A DNA stretch of 64,000 nucleotides from Armatimonadetes bacterium Uphvl-Ar1 (GCA_002162075.1 CP021423.1:2790001-2854000); one strand, 5' to 3'. Positions 36,660-45,670 are shown, counted from the first letter of the stretch. Notes: generated by a model from the sequence alone, not told the origin. A program made the numbers and translations.

Positions 36660-37710
36660 AGGGACTTGTGGGGCTTTTAGTTATGACTATGAGTCTCGGG
36701 TGACGAGCATTACTAAGCCGGGGATGGTGACGAATACATTCACTTACAACGGTTTGGATACCCGGGTGGGGATGGTGGACTCTTCTGGGTCGAAGAGTTT
36801 TAAGCGGAACGGGGTTTATGTGACGGATCCAGTTCTGAGTGATGGGACGGCGAGTTTTACTCCGAGTGGTGAGGTTCGGGGTGGGGTGAAGACGACTTTT
36901 CACGCTGGGCTTAAGAATGATGATGTTCAGAGTTCGGCATCGCAGGTGATTGGGGCGGCGAAGGTGTTTGATGCTTTTGGGAAAGAGCTTTCTTCGACGG
37001 GGGCATGGAAGAGTCAGTTTGGTTATGCCGGGAAGTTTGGCTACCAACAAGACCCTGATTCTGGGTTGAAGCTGCTGGGGCATCGGTACTACGATTCTTC
37101 GACGGGGCGGTTTTTGACCAGAGATCCGATTAAAGATGGGCGGAATTGGTATGGATACTGCGGCAACAGTCCGGTAAGCGCTATGGATAACGATGGCCTG
37201 AGAGTTATCAGAATTGAGGCTGGAGCTGGAGGTATCGGTGTTCTGGGCTCTGGCACGGTTTCGGTTGGCATTGGAATTGATTTGGATACGGGTCATATTG
37301 GACTTGAAGTTGGAACTGGGCTCGGACTAGGCATGGGTGTTGCGATTGGGACGGGAGTGGGAGTTTCTTATGATCACAGTGGCACGTACGATAACAATAC
37401 TGGGCCGACCTCGGGAACATCTGCTGGTGGTCTAGTCGGCCCAATCAGCATGGAGCAAACTTATGACAATGATGGAAATCCAACTGGCCCGACTGTGGCA
37501 GGTGGCTTGGGCGGAGGCGAAAACCCATTTGGTTTTGGATTCTTTCACCATTGGAACTTTGGCTACCAATATGACCTTACGGACATACTCACGGACCTCT
37601 GGAATTCAATTTCCAATGGTGTGGATAGTTCGATTAATAGGTGGCGGGAGAGTGTTGCACGTGGGGGTCGAATGATGTTCGAACACGTGATGAAGGATGT
37701 TCTTGAATGA
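36660..37710 (+). CDS. Headless RHS 3' cassette 2 with Gly-rich tip (likely silent)
   Basis: Open from about 36652 without a proper start (first GTG at 36700). It reproduces the last ~180 codons of the RHS core (SYDYESRVTSI; SKSFKRNGVYVTDP; GHRYYDSSTGRFLTRDPI; DNDGL), then a new tip of ~168 residues. The tip begins with alternating Gly and hydrophobic residues (VGIGIDLDTGHIGLEVGTGL) and ends in amphipathic helices (LTDLWNSISNGVDSSINRW). Such a tip suggests membrane insertion (inference). It lacks a signal peptide and promoter, so it would need recombination into the full-length gene to be delivered. Its stop overlaps its partner gene. Confidence 0.75.
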
Positions 37711-37997
37711 CTTCGCTTACTAGTAACATTATAGTTTTGATAGTGTGCATTGCATTTTATATATTGGAATCGGAGAAAGCTTATGAAGCAGTACTGATTA
37801 AGCACGAGTATCAAATCTTCACAAACAAGCAGGTGTCGATTATTGCCAGGGGAGGTGCTGTGTTTGGATGTGCAACTTTTATTGCTAGTTCTTATGTTGG
37901 GTATCCGGTTTTTATTGCTTTTGGAATCCTGGCACTGCTGATCGAAATAGGAGTAAGAGTACTTATTCAAAAATACCACAGGCAACCAATCCGCTGA
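37707..37997 (+). CDS. Small membrane protein, likely immunity for RHS tip 2
   Basis: 96 aa with about three hydrophobic segments (LTSNIIVLIVCIAFYILE; SIIARGGAVFGCATFIASSY; VFIAFGILALLIEIGV). The ATG overlaps the cassette 2 stop (ATGA). Membrane-embedded immunity proteins typically guard against membrane-active toxins, which fits the Gly-rich tip 2. No family recognised. Confidence 0.6.
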   Translation: MTSLTSNIIVLIVCIAFYILESEKAYEAVLIKHEYQIFTNKQVSIIARGGAVFGCATFIASSYVGYPVFIAFGILALLIEIGVRVLIQKYHRQPIR

Positions 37998-38030
37998 CTA
38001 GTTTTTAATCTATCTGGGTGAAGACACTGA

Positions 38031-39269
38031 GTCTATGATGCGATTGGCCAGCTGACGAGCGAGTCGAAGAGTTCTGGGTATTCGGCTTCTTATTCTTACG
38101 ATGCGAATGGCAACCGGCTGACGCGGACAGTCAATGGCGTGACGGAGAGTTACTCCTATGACTCTGGGGACAAGTTGCTTTCGGTTACAGGGGGCAGTGA
38201 TCCGCGGACGTTTGCTTATGATGCGGCGGGGCGGACGACGGGGATTGTTCGGAGTTCTGGGACGACGGCCTTTTCTTATGACTATGAGTCCCGGGTGACG
38301 AGCATTATGAAGCCGGGGATGACCACCAACACATTCACCTACAACGGTTTGGATACTCGTGTTGGGATGACGGATTCTTCGGGGTCGAAGAGTTTTAAGC
38401 GGAACGGGGTTTATGTGACGGATCCGGTTCTGAGTGATGGGACGGCGAGTTTTACTCCGAGTGGTGAGGTTCGGGGTGGGGTGAAGACGACTTCTAGCTC
38501 TGCGCTCAAGAACTCGGATATCCAGACGAATTCGGCGCAGAGCGTTGTTGCAAGCAAGGTTTACGATGCCTTTGGCAACCAGTTGTCTTCAACTGGAACC
38601 TGGGCGGGTCAGTTCCAATATGCGGGCAAGTTTGGCTACCATCAGGATCCTGATTCTGGGCTGAAGCTGCTCGGGCATCGGTATTACGATTCGAGTACGG
38701 GGCGGTTCTTGACTCGTGATCCGATAAAGGATGGGCGGAATTGGTATTCGTATTGTGGGAATCGGTCAGTGGGTCACTTTGATGAAGACGGCCTCAGGGT
38801 GGTCGCTTTGTATAAATTGGTAGATAATGCGACGGAAGAAATCATGAAATGGGGAGAAACTTGGCACGAAAAGACGCGATACACAAAGAACTGGCTCAAA
38901 GATAAAGGAGTGCGGCTGGAGGTTATTGCATACTATGACACAAAGATTGAGGCAAAGATTGATGAGAGGGTTTTAGAATCTGAAATGCCAGGAAAATGGA
39001 ACAATACACCTTGGGCTAAGAAAGCGAAGGAAAAGGGCTTTAAAGCGACGAATGCAATTGGGATGGGATCAGCTGCAAATCATGCCAAGGAGCATAGAGA
39101 AGATATACGCAAGCATCAACCTGATCTGGAAAACATCAAGAATACGCCATTCTTGGTTTCCGAAGTGGTATCCGTATTCGAGGGTCTTGGCAATTGGATC
39201 AATGATCTTGGAGCAGATGTAGTTGGTTCTAGGATGCAGGCACATGATGAGATGTTATCAGTAGAATGA
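38031..39269 (+). CDS. Headless RHS 3' cassette 3 with GIY-YIG-like tip (likely silent)
   Basis: RHS homology starts at about 38034, directly after an in-frame TGA at 38028-38030, so there is no upstream head. First usable start is GTG at 38139. About 250 codons of RHS core are followed by DEDGL and a ~156-aa tip. The tip reads VVALYKLVDNATEEIMKWGE, then Arg in EKTRYTKNW and Glu in ERVLESE; this order resembles GIY-YIG (URI) nucleases, but the match is loose. The middle 455 bp are identical to the expressed RHS gene. Its stop overlaps the next gene. Confidence 0.75.
   Translation, partial: VYDAIGQLTSESKSSGYSASYSYDANGNRLTRTVNGVTESYSYDSGDKLLSVTGGSDPRTFAYDAAGRTTGIVRSSGTTAFSYDYESRVTSIMKPGMTTNTFTYNGLDTRVGMTDSSGSKSFKRNGVYVTDPVLSDGTASFTPSGEVRGGVKTTSSSALKNSDIQTNSAQSVVASKVYDAFGNQLSSTGTWAGQFQYAGKFGYHQDPDSGLKLLGHRYYDSSTGRFLTRDPIKDGRNWYSYCGNRSVGHFDEDGLRVVALYKLVDNATEEIMKWGETWHEKTRYTKNWLKDKGVRLEVIAYYDTKIEAKIDERVLESEMPGKWNNTPWAKKAKEKGFKATNAIGMGSAANHAKEHREDIRKHQPDLENIKNTPFLVSEVVSVFEGLGNWINDLGADVVGSRMQAHDEMLSVE
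38238..38692. repeat. 455-bp tract identical to 34643-35097
   Basis: Second copy of the identical tract, inside cassette 3. Flanking RHS sequence at 38034-38237 is homologous to 34439-34642 but clearly diverged, so the identity is local and recent. Confidence 0.95.
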
Positions 39270-39709
39270 GTCAGTTACCGATTAAGATCGTACTCAGTGG
39301 GCGTCAGTATGGACCTCGGCATGAAGTGATGGGTTTCAAGAAGATTGAGTTTGCATTTTGGCAATCGGTTTTTCGGCACTTGCCGCAAAGAGACTCTTCG
39401 GGACTTTTCCGTATCGGCTACTACGTCGAAATTTCTGGCGAGTTTGATCGGGAAGTGATTACAACTGGAGTCGGTGAATGTTACAGTTTGAGGAGCGATG
39501 ATTTTGGTGTTGATCTAAACATTGGGCCGGAGAATCATCTTTTCAGTAAGTCGGAGTATATGGTGAAGTGGGTTGAGATGCTCAAAGAAGGGACTCGCAA
39601 GATCATGGCGACTTATGCAGACCGCTTGGCGTCGTTAGATTTGGATTTGGAGGAGTTGATTGCTCTTTACGATCCGGCCTTGGAAGAAGTCCTTAGAACT
39701 TTAGATTAA
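39266..39709 (+). CDS. Probable immunity protein for RHS tip 3
   Basis: 147 aa, ATG overlapping the cassette 3 stop (ATGA). Soluble, mixed alpha/beta: LPIKIVLSGRQYGPRH, FRIGYYVEISGEFDREVI, and an acidic helical C-terminus (ADRLASLDLDLEELIALYDP). No family recognised; role inferred from position. Confidence 0.6.
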   Translation: MSQLPIKIVLSGRQYGPRHEVMGFKKIEFAFWQSVFRHLPQRDSSGLFRIGYYVEISGEFDREVITTGVGECYSLRSDDFGVDLNIGPENHLFSKSEYMVKWVEMLKEGTRKIMATYADRLASLDLDLEELIALYDPALEEVLRTLD

Positions 39710-39767
39710 AGACTGGGCTCTCTGCGCCGTACTCTGCAGTGGGCGCAGTTAGGTCAAGGTTTAGTGA

Positions 39768-40088
39768 TTTTCAGTTGGTGGGGTCGGGGGTGGTGTGAAG
39801 ACGACTTTTCACGCTGGCTTGAAGAGTGATGATGTTCAGACTTCTGCTTCGCAGGTGATTGGTGGGGCGAAAATGTATGATGCGTTTGAAAATGAGCTTT
39901 CGAGTTCTGGGGCTTGGAAGAGTCAGTTTGGCTATGCCGGGAAGTTTGGGTATCAGCGCGATCCTGATTCTGGGCTGAAGTTGCTTGGTCATCGGTATTA
40001 CGATTCGAGTATAGGGCGGTTGTTTCCCAGATCGAATACGAAGTGTAGGTACACTTTTCTTCTGATGCACACCAGGCCCTGCAGGTGA
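39768..40088 (+). pseudogene. Decayed RHS 3' cassette 4 (tip lost)
   Basis: About 85 codons resemble cassette 2 (TTFHAGLKSDDVQTSASQVI; GAWKSQFGYAGKFGYQRDPD; GHRYYDSSIGR). Homology fails at the TRDP region: FLTRDPIKDG is replaced by LFPRSNTKCRY and the frame stops at 40086-40088. No toxin tip remains. Start and head are missing. A remnant whose downstream immunity-like genes survive. Confidence 0.75.
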
Positions 40089-40092
40089 GATA

Positions 40093-40413
40093 GTGAAAGT
40101 TTATTCGGATGAAGAGATAGTTGGCAAGAGATTAAGTTTTAGACATGACAACGATATTGATCGATGGGATCTCATCGTGCTAGGTACGGTAGCAGTGAAT
40201 CTGGACATAATCGGGATCCATGTAAAGCGGGCTGATGCTGATGTTCAAAGTGTGGAGTATGTGGTTGTGCCTTATTTTGCCGGGGACAATATTTTGGAAT
40301 TTGAACAATGTGGATCAGTGCAGCCCGTTCGAGTATTTGAGCATCATGCAGGTAAGCTACTGTTAGATGAGAAGAATTATTTGGGAAGGGGAACTATTAC
40401 ACTCAGTGGTTAA
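40093..40413 (+). CDS. Orphan immunity-like protein in the RHS island
   Basis: 106 aa from a GTG at 40093. Beta-rich (KRLSFRHDNDIDRWDLIVLG; VEYVVVPYFAGDNILEF) with no membrane segment. It directly follows the decayed cassette 4, so it may be the antidote of a lost tip. No family recognised. Confidence 0.5.
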   Translation: MKVYSDEEIVGKRLSFRHDNDIDRWDLIVLGTVAVNLDIIGIHVKRADADVQSVEYVVVPYFAGDNILEFEQCGSVQPVRVFEHHAGKLLLDEKNYLGRGTITLSG

Positions 40414-40463
40414 AAAAGTAGCCATAAATTCATGTAACAGAATACTGTTCACTTCAAACCCAA

Positions 40464-41081
40464 ATGAGACTCGATGATCTGCTGAGGTATCCAAAAATGC
40501 CCCAAACATCCGAGGATGCTTGGATGTTGGCATGTAGTTTTTACTGTGCTGGGCATAGAAAAGTCGCAGTTGAACTCTACAAAACCGATTTCGTTTGTTC
40601 GATCAGTGTAGAGAAGTTGGAAAGGCTTCTCACAAGCTTTGCATTTGACGCTAGAGAGTACGATATTGTTTTTCGATGCCTTAGTGAGTCTGTCGGCCAT
40701 AACCGCTCTGACTTTGATGAGTTGATTGAGAATGGCGGAGGATTGGTCGAGTTGCCATCTTATGATCTTGTTGAATCAGCATTTCGAAGCGTTCCTAATG
40801 CATCAAAGGAAAAAGCTGTAATACTCAAGTCGATCTGTGAATCGACTGATATCAGTGGGTTAGCACTTGCTTACTTGATAAAACACCTAGCAGAAAACAA
40901 CATCAGAGTTTTCATAGAAAAACGAGTTGTAGCAAAAAAATTCTATTCGATACCATTTCTTGTAGCGGCTTCTCAGTATGCTTCATTAACTCCTTCGCTT
41001 CGAACTCAGATTTTCTGCAGGTTAATTTTATTTAGGATCGTTTTCTTCTATATATGCGCAAGAATAGTATTGAATAAGTAG
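40464..41081 (+). CDS. Hypothetical protein at the end of the RHS island
   Basis: 205 aa, helical and repeat-like (MLACSFYCAGHRKVAVELYK; LKSICESTDISGLALAYLIK). The last ~25 residues are hydrophobic (LILFRIVFFYICARIVL), possibly a tail anchor. AT-rich like the tips. A second orphan-immunity candidate; function unknown. Confidence 0.5.
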   Translation: MRLDDLLRYPKMPQTSEDAWMLACSFYCAGHRKVAVELYKTDFVCSISVEKLERLLTSFAFDAREYDIVFRCLSESVGHNRSDFDELIENGGGLVELPSYDLVESAFRSVPNASKEKAVILKSICESTDISGLALAYLIKHLAENNIRVFIEKRVVAKKFYSIPFLVAASQYASLTPSLRTQIFCRLILFRIVFFYICARIVLNK

Positions 41082-41152
41082 TTCATATCTGTCCCAAAAA
41101 AGCTATGCTCAATGTATAGCGAGGTTTGTTCATGGGTCTATACCAATGACCC

Positions 41153-41284
41153 ATGGCGCTCAATCGCCGGTATCCGGCTGAAGTTGCTCCGCCGACCCCG
41201 CACCGGGCAAATCACAACTATCTCGACGAACCGAGGTCGACGAGGCTGGAGTTAAGGTTTCCCGAAGTTGTTGATCAACAGTAA
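41153..41284 (+). CDS. Possible 43-aa ORF in the RHS/yebC gap
   Basis: ATG at 41153 to TAA at 41282-41284 gives MALNRRYPAEVAPPTPHRAN and 23 more residues, Pro/Arg-rich. No RBS and no homology recognised. The composition is like the host core rather than the AT-rich tips. Could be a gene remnant or chance. Nothing else is visible in 41082-41312. Confidence 0.2.
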   Translation: MALNRRYPAEVAPPTPHRANHNYLDEPRSTRLELRFPEVVDQQ

Positions 41285-41315
41285 CTACTCGGAGATTTGA
41301 CCAGTTTGGACTTGG

Positions 41316-42059
41316 TTAGTCTTCGTCGAAGAGGTCGTCGGGGATGTCGACATTGATGTAGGTTTCTTTGACATCGTCAAGGTCTTCGAGGGCGTCGAGG
41401 AGTTTGACGACTTTGAGCAGGTCATCGCGTTCCAGTTCGATTTTATTGGTTGGCATGTAGACGAGGCTGATTTCAGAAGTGGTAACTCCGGCGGCGTTGA
41501 GGGCGTCGTTGCAGGCGTGGAGGTCGCCGATTTCGGTGATGACGGTGAACCCGTCGCCTTCATCGATGACATCGGATGCACCGGCTTCGAGAGCGGCGAG
41601 GGTGATGGTTTCTTCATCGCCTTGATCTTTGCCAATGGTGATGTTGCCGGCGTGTTTGAATTGCCAGGAGACGGAGCCATTTTCGCCGAGGGCACCGCCA
41701 TTTTTGGAAAATGTATGGCGAAGTTCGGGGACGGTGCGGTTGCGGTTTTCGGAATAGACTTCGACCAGGACACCGACTCCGCCGGGGGCCTTTCCTTCGT
41801 ACAGGAGTTCTTCGTAGTTTTCTCCTTCGACGTCTCCGGAGCCACGGGCGATGGCTCGGTCGATGTTATCTTTGGGGAGGGAAGCTTCTTTGGCTTTTTC
41901 GATGGCGACGCGGAGTCTGGCGTTGGTGGCCGGGTCACCGCCGCCCATTTTTGCGGCGACGATTATTTCTCGCGCCATTTTGGTGAAGAGTTTGCCGCGA
42001 ATGGCGTCTTGTTTGCCTTTCCGGATTCGGATGTTCTTCCACTTACTGTGCCCAGCCAT
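41316..42059 (-). CDS. yebC: YebC/PmpR family transcriptional/translation regulator
   Basis: 247 aa. MAGHSKWKNIRIRKGKQDAI, MAREIIVAAKMGGGDPATNA, LPKDNIDRAIARGSG and YEGKAPGGVGVLVE are the family signature. Members bind DNA, and some act on ribosomes stalled at proline stretches. Length is normal. Stand-alone on the minus strand. Confidence 0.96.
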   Translation of the reverse strand: MAGHSKWKNIRIRKGKQDAIRGKLFTKMAREIIVAAKMGGGDPATNARLRVAIEKAKEASLPKDNIDRAIARGSGDVEGENYEELLYEGKAPGGVGVLVEVYSENRNRTVPELRHTFSKNGGALGENGSVSWQFKHAGNITIGKDQGDEETITLAALEAGASDVIDEGDGFTVITEIGDLHACNDALNAAGVTTSEISLVYMPTNKIELERDDLLKVVKLLDALEDLDDVKETYINVDIPDDLFDED

Positions 42060-42147
42060 AGTTAAGAGCTATTTTGGCACGGGACGTTTCGCGTCCCGTT
42101 GCAATAGAGTTGCCGGTGGTTTTTGGCGATGGAGGCAGGATGGGTTC

Positions 42148-42774
42148 ATGAGAGCATTTTCTGTTTTCGGTCTGGCGTTGCTGGGGGGCCTTTGCGTGGC
42201 TCAGAGCGGCGGAACGGCTGTCCCGACGTGAACGGGCTGACCAGGCGAAGGCCGGTTCCTCGGTTCGGGGGACATTGAATATCAGTGGCAGTTGACGGGT
42301 CGTTTTGTTGATACGGCGATTGAGCGTCCGCGGTGGCGGTTCAATTTATTGTATCGGGTGACGCCTCGGTTGGGAGTTGGGATTGAGTACAACCCGGTGG
42401 TTGATGAAGTGGTTCCGAATTTCAACTGGGTGGCGATGACAGAGACAGAGTCGCGTCCGCTTTTGACATTTGGCGTGAGTAGTGACCGAATCTTCACGGA
42501 CGAGGGGAACTACGCATACATGATGACTATTGCTAAGGGCATTCCGGGCACCAGTTTGGCTCCTTATGTTGGCTTGAGTTATAGTGAAGCGGAGAAGGGA
42601 TTTCTATTCCCAGCGGGGGTGAATTGGACGATTGACGACCATTGGACTTTGATGCCGATGTTTGACGGGCGGAATGGACATTTGATGTTGACTTATTCTC
42701 AGGCGAACTGGAATGTGACGGGTTTGTACTTGAAAGGTCAGCGTTGGGGGATCAGCTTCGGGATTGGGTTTTAG
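42148..42774 (+). pseudogene. Secreted beta-rich (outer-membrane-like) protein interrupted by stops
   Basis: ATG at 42148 gives a signal peptide (MRAFSVFGLALLGGLCVAQS) and 7 more residues, then in-frame stops at 42229 and 42238. The same frame then stays open to 42774: GDIEYQWQLTGRFVDTAIER, alternating strands, and a final GQRWGISFGIGF, a C-terminus ending in Phe typical of outer-membrane barrels. The total of 208 codons would make one protein. Unlike the other broken genes a single inserted base does not repair it; it needs two compensating changes or reversion of both stops. Family not recognised. Confidence 0.65.
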
Positions 42775-42798
42775 TAGGACTTGATTGCTGGTATGAGT

Positions 42799-42828
42799 GC
42801 GGGGATTTTGTGTCCCCGCGCTTTTTTT
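42799..42828 (+). terminator. Rho-independent terminator
   Basis: GCGGGGA pairs with TCCCCGC over a 7-base loop, followed by GC and seven T. It closes the 42148-42774 gene. Confidence 0.9.
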
Positions 42829-42922
42829 GTGGAAATAGGGTGATGAAGGGGTTTGTCGGTTGCCGACAATCCTCTTTGGGTCGGAGTAGCGCAAGGAGCT
42901 ACTTCGAGGAGATTCTGGCCAA

Positions 42923-44125
42923 ATGCCTTATTTCGCATACACAGCAATGGACACATCCGGGCGGCAAGTAAAAGCCGTGATGGAGGCAGACCACGAAGCA
43001 TCGGTTTTGAACCGTCTTCGGGAGCAGCAGCTCCAAGCGGTTGATATTAAGGAGCTGAAGAAGAAGAAAGCGGCGACGATGGGTAAGGGGAAGGTGAAGA
43101 TGAAATCCTTGGTCGTCTTCAGCCGGCAGTTTGCAACGATGATTGATGCGGGGATTCCGATTTTACGATGTTTGGAAATTTTGAGTAATCAGTGTAAGGA
43201 TCCGGTTTTGAAGCCGGCTTTGGAAATGGTTTGTTTGGATGTTAAGGGTGGGATGTCATTGAATGAGTCTTTGGCGAAGCATCCGAATATCTTTTCGAAG
43301 CTCTATGTGAATATGATTCGGGCGGCGGAAATTGGGGGGATTTTGGATACGATTCTGGATCGCTTGAGCGGATTTTTGGAGTACGAATCTGAGGTTCGGA
43401 GCAAGATCAAGAGTGCGATGATGTATCCGGTCTTGGTGTTGGTTTTCTCGCAGGTGATGTTGTTTGTATTGTTTAGTTTTGTTTTGCCCAAGTTCAAGGA
43501 GATTTTTGATGGGATGGACGTTGAGTTGCCAGCGATTACGGCGGCCTTGTTCTCTCTTGGCGACTTCATGCAGAAGTCTTGGTGGATGATTTTGATCGCG
43601 TTGGCGGCAGCTTTCGTTGGGTTGAAGTCTTATGCGAAGACTCCGAAAGGGAAGTACCAGACGGACTTCATTAAGTTGAAAATCCCGGTTGTGGGTGAGT
43701 TGACGCTGAAGATGAGCGTGGCTCGATTCTGCCGAACTTTGGGGACGTTGATCAACTCTGGGGTTCCGATGATGCGGAGCTTGGAGATTGTCAGCGAGAC
43801 CTTGGGGAACCAGGTTTTGACGAGTGCGGTTGACCAAACGCGGTTGGCGATTCGGGAAGGGAACAAGTTGAGTATGCCTTTGGCGAATTCTGGATTGTTC
43901 CCAACGATGGTCACGCAGATGATTGACATTGGGGAAGAGTCGGGCCGCCTCAGCGAGATGCTGGTGAAGGTGGGCGACTTTTATGACGGGGAAGTGGAGG
44001 CAACGGTCAAGGGTTTGACCTCAATGATTGAGCCGTTGCTGATTATCTTCCTTGGGGTTGTGGTTGGATTTATTGCGATTTCGGTTATGACTCCGATCTT
44101 CAAACTGGTGAACAGCGTTCGCTAG
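42923..44125 (+). CDS. pilC: Type IV pilus / type II secretion inner-membrane protein PilC/GspF
   Basis: 400 aa. MPYFAYTAMDTSGRQVKAVM is the T2SSF N-terminus. Two repeats of the T2SSF domain (FSRQFATMIDAGIPILRCLE; FCRTLGTLINSGVPMMRSLE), each followed by membrane helices, and the final helix FLGVVVGFIAISVMTPIFKL. Platform protein of pilus assembly. The assembly ATPase and pilins are not adjacent. Confidence 0.94.
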   Translation: MPYFAYTAMDTSGRQVKAVMEADHEASVLNRLREQQLQAVDIKELKKKKAATMGKGKVKMKSLVVFSRQFATMIDAGIPILRCLEILSNQCKDPVLKPALEMVCLDVKGGMSLNESLAKHPNIFSKLYVNMIRAAEIGGILDTILDRLSGFLEYESEVRSKIKSAMMYPVLVLVFSQVMLFVLFSFVLPKFKEIFDGMDVELPAITAALFSLGDFMQKSWWMILIALAAAFVGLKSYAKTPKGKYQTDFIKLKIPVVGELTLKMSVARFCRTLGTLINSGVPMMRSLEIVSETLGNQVLTSAVDQTRLAIREGNKLSMPLANSGLFPTMVTQMIDIGEESGRLSEMLVKVGDFYDGEVEATVKGLTSMIEPLLIIFLGVVVGFIAISVMTPIFKLVNSVR

Positions 44126-44295
44126 GGTTGGGATTGGCAACGACAAGAGGGTGGGGAAACCACCCCGAAAGACAACTGAATAATTACTGATCAGATCAAG
44201 GCAGGATGCGGCGATTAGATCGAACTAGCTGACGGGTGACCGGAGGCTGGTGCGGAGGGAAAGGATTCCTTTCGCAAAACTTCAATGGAGTGAAG

Positions 44296-45569
44296 ATGTC
44301 AGAAGCAATAGCTAAAAATACGGTTGATGCAGAAGCTTTGGTACTGAAGTACCTTGCGGATCCACGACCTGACCTGAAGGACTTGATTATTGTCCATTAC
44401 GCAGGGATGGTTGAACGGATTGCGCGGCGCTATGCGGGCACGGAGCCTTTGGACGATTTGGCTCAGGTGGGCTACATTGGTTTGCTCAATGCGTTAAGCA
44501 AATTTGATGCCTCGGTGGGCGTTCAGTTTAATACCTATGCAACGCACTTGATTGCGGGGGAGATCAAGCACTATTTGCGCGATCGAGCGCAGACAATTCG
44601 CCATCCGGCCTGGTTGCAAGAGTTGCGACATAAGGTGAACAAGGCGACCCAGGCTCTTCAGGGTGAGCTTCAGCGAGTGCCAACGGAGCGAGAAATTGCT
44701 GAGCGTGTGGGAATAAGTGAGGCATCGGTTCAAGAAGTTTTGGCGAGTTTGGAAACCGTTAAGCTGGCTTCGCTCGATGTATCCCCGGGTGATGACGGCG
44801 AAGGTGATTCTGATCTGGATAAGTTGGATGCGGCGTTGAGCAGCATTGAGCAGGTCAGCGTTGAGGACCGCGTTTTGCTGGAATCGGCGATGGAGCAGTT
44901 GCGCGATTTGGAGCGTGAGGTTCTATGCTTGTTCCACTTTGATGCTTTGAACCAGACCGAGATTGCAAACCGGTTGGGGATTAGCTGCAACTATGTTTCG
45001 CACATATTGCGTCAGTCGCTAAGCAAATTGCGCAAGATTTTGAGCCAAGACGAAAAGGATGAACGAAGTCTCCGGGCGGTTGGATCTGATGAGCGGACGG
45101 TTCTGGACTCTGAGATCGGGATTTATGATGAAGATTATTTCCGGACTCGACTCAGTGAGGAAGCGCACCGTGCGGTTTCGACTGAAGGCACCGTGAGTGT
45201 GGTTTTGGTTGAGATTGACGGACTTCATGCCTTGAAGGGCTTTTATGGCGAAGACACGGTTCGGGATTTCTTGATTGACACGGCGGCTTTTTGAAGCAGT
45301 CGGTTCGGGCTTTGGATTTGGTATGTCGGAACGGTTCGACAGGCTTTGGCTTGATTCTGCCGGGAACTGGTCCAAACGTTTTGATGATTAAGGATCGGAT
45401 TGTGAAGCGGGTTGATCAATGGCTGGTGACTCGGATGTCCGGTCAGGGTGCGATTCGATTCAGCTTTGGCTGGGCGACGACTCCGGACGAGGCTCGTGGC
45501 GGCGCGGATTTGATCAAGATCGCGATGCGTCGGTTGGACGAGGGCGAAGACATTCGCCGCGCGGCTTAG
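44296..45569 (+). CDS. Sigma-70 family factor fused to a degenerate GGDEF-like domain (apparent frameshift)
   Basis: Residues 1-~255 are a SigB/FliA-like sigma factor: region 2 (ERIARRYAGTEPLDDLAQVG; NTYATHLIAGEIKHYLRD), region 3, region 4 (LEREVLCLFHFDALNQTEIA; GISCNYVSHILRQSLSKLRK). Then a linker and a GGDEF-fold start (TVSVVLVEIDGLHALKGFYG). The frame stops at 45292-45294; adding one T to the T5 run at 45288-45292 continues into LKQSVRALDLVCRNGSTGFG and on to 45569, 424 aa total. The GG(D/E)EF position reads NGSTGFG, so the cyclase site is lost; it may bind a nucleotide or act as a dimer module (inference). The ATG at 44296 follows GGAGTGAAG. Confidence 0.82.
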
Positions 45570-45601
45570 TTAGAGAATTTCATCACTCCTGATTTGCGAT
45601 T

Positions 45602-45632
45602 GCCTGGGCGCGCTTTGCGCCTGGGCTTTTTT
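45602..45632 (+). terminator. Rho-independent terminator after the sigma-GGDEF gene
   Basis: GCCTGGGCGC pairs with GCGCCTGGGC, with two G-T pairs, over a GCTTT loop and is followed by six T. Confidence 0.85.
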
Positions 45633-45670
45633 CGTTTGTGCCCATCTAAAGTAGGGAAGATAGTCAGAAT

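Noticed and set aside
44126-44295. c-di-GMP riboswitch upstream of the sigma-GGDEF gene
   Set aside because: A small GGTGG/CCACC hairpin is present, but the conserved GEMM loop sequences are not.
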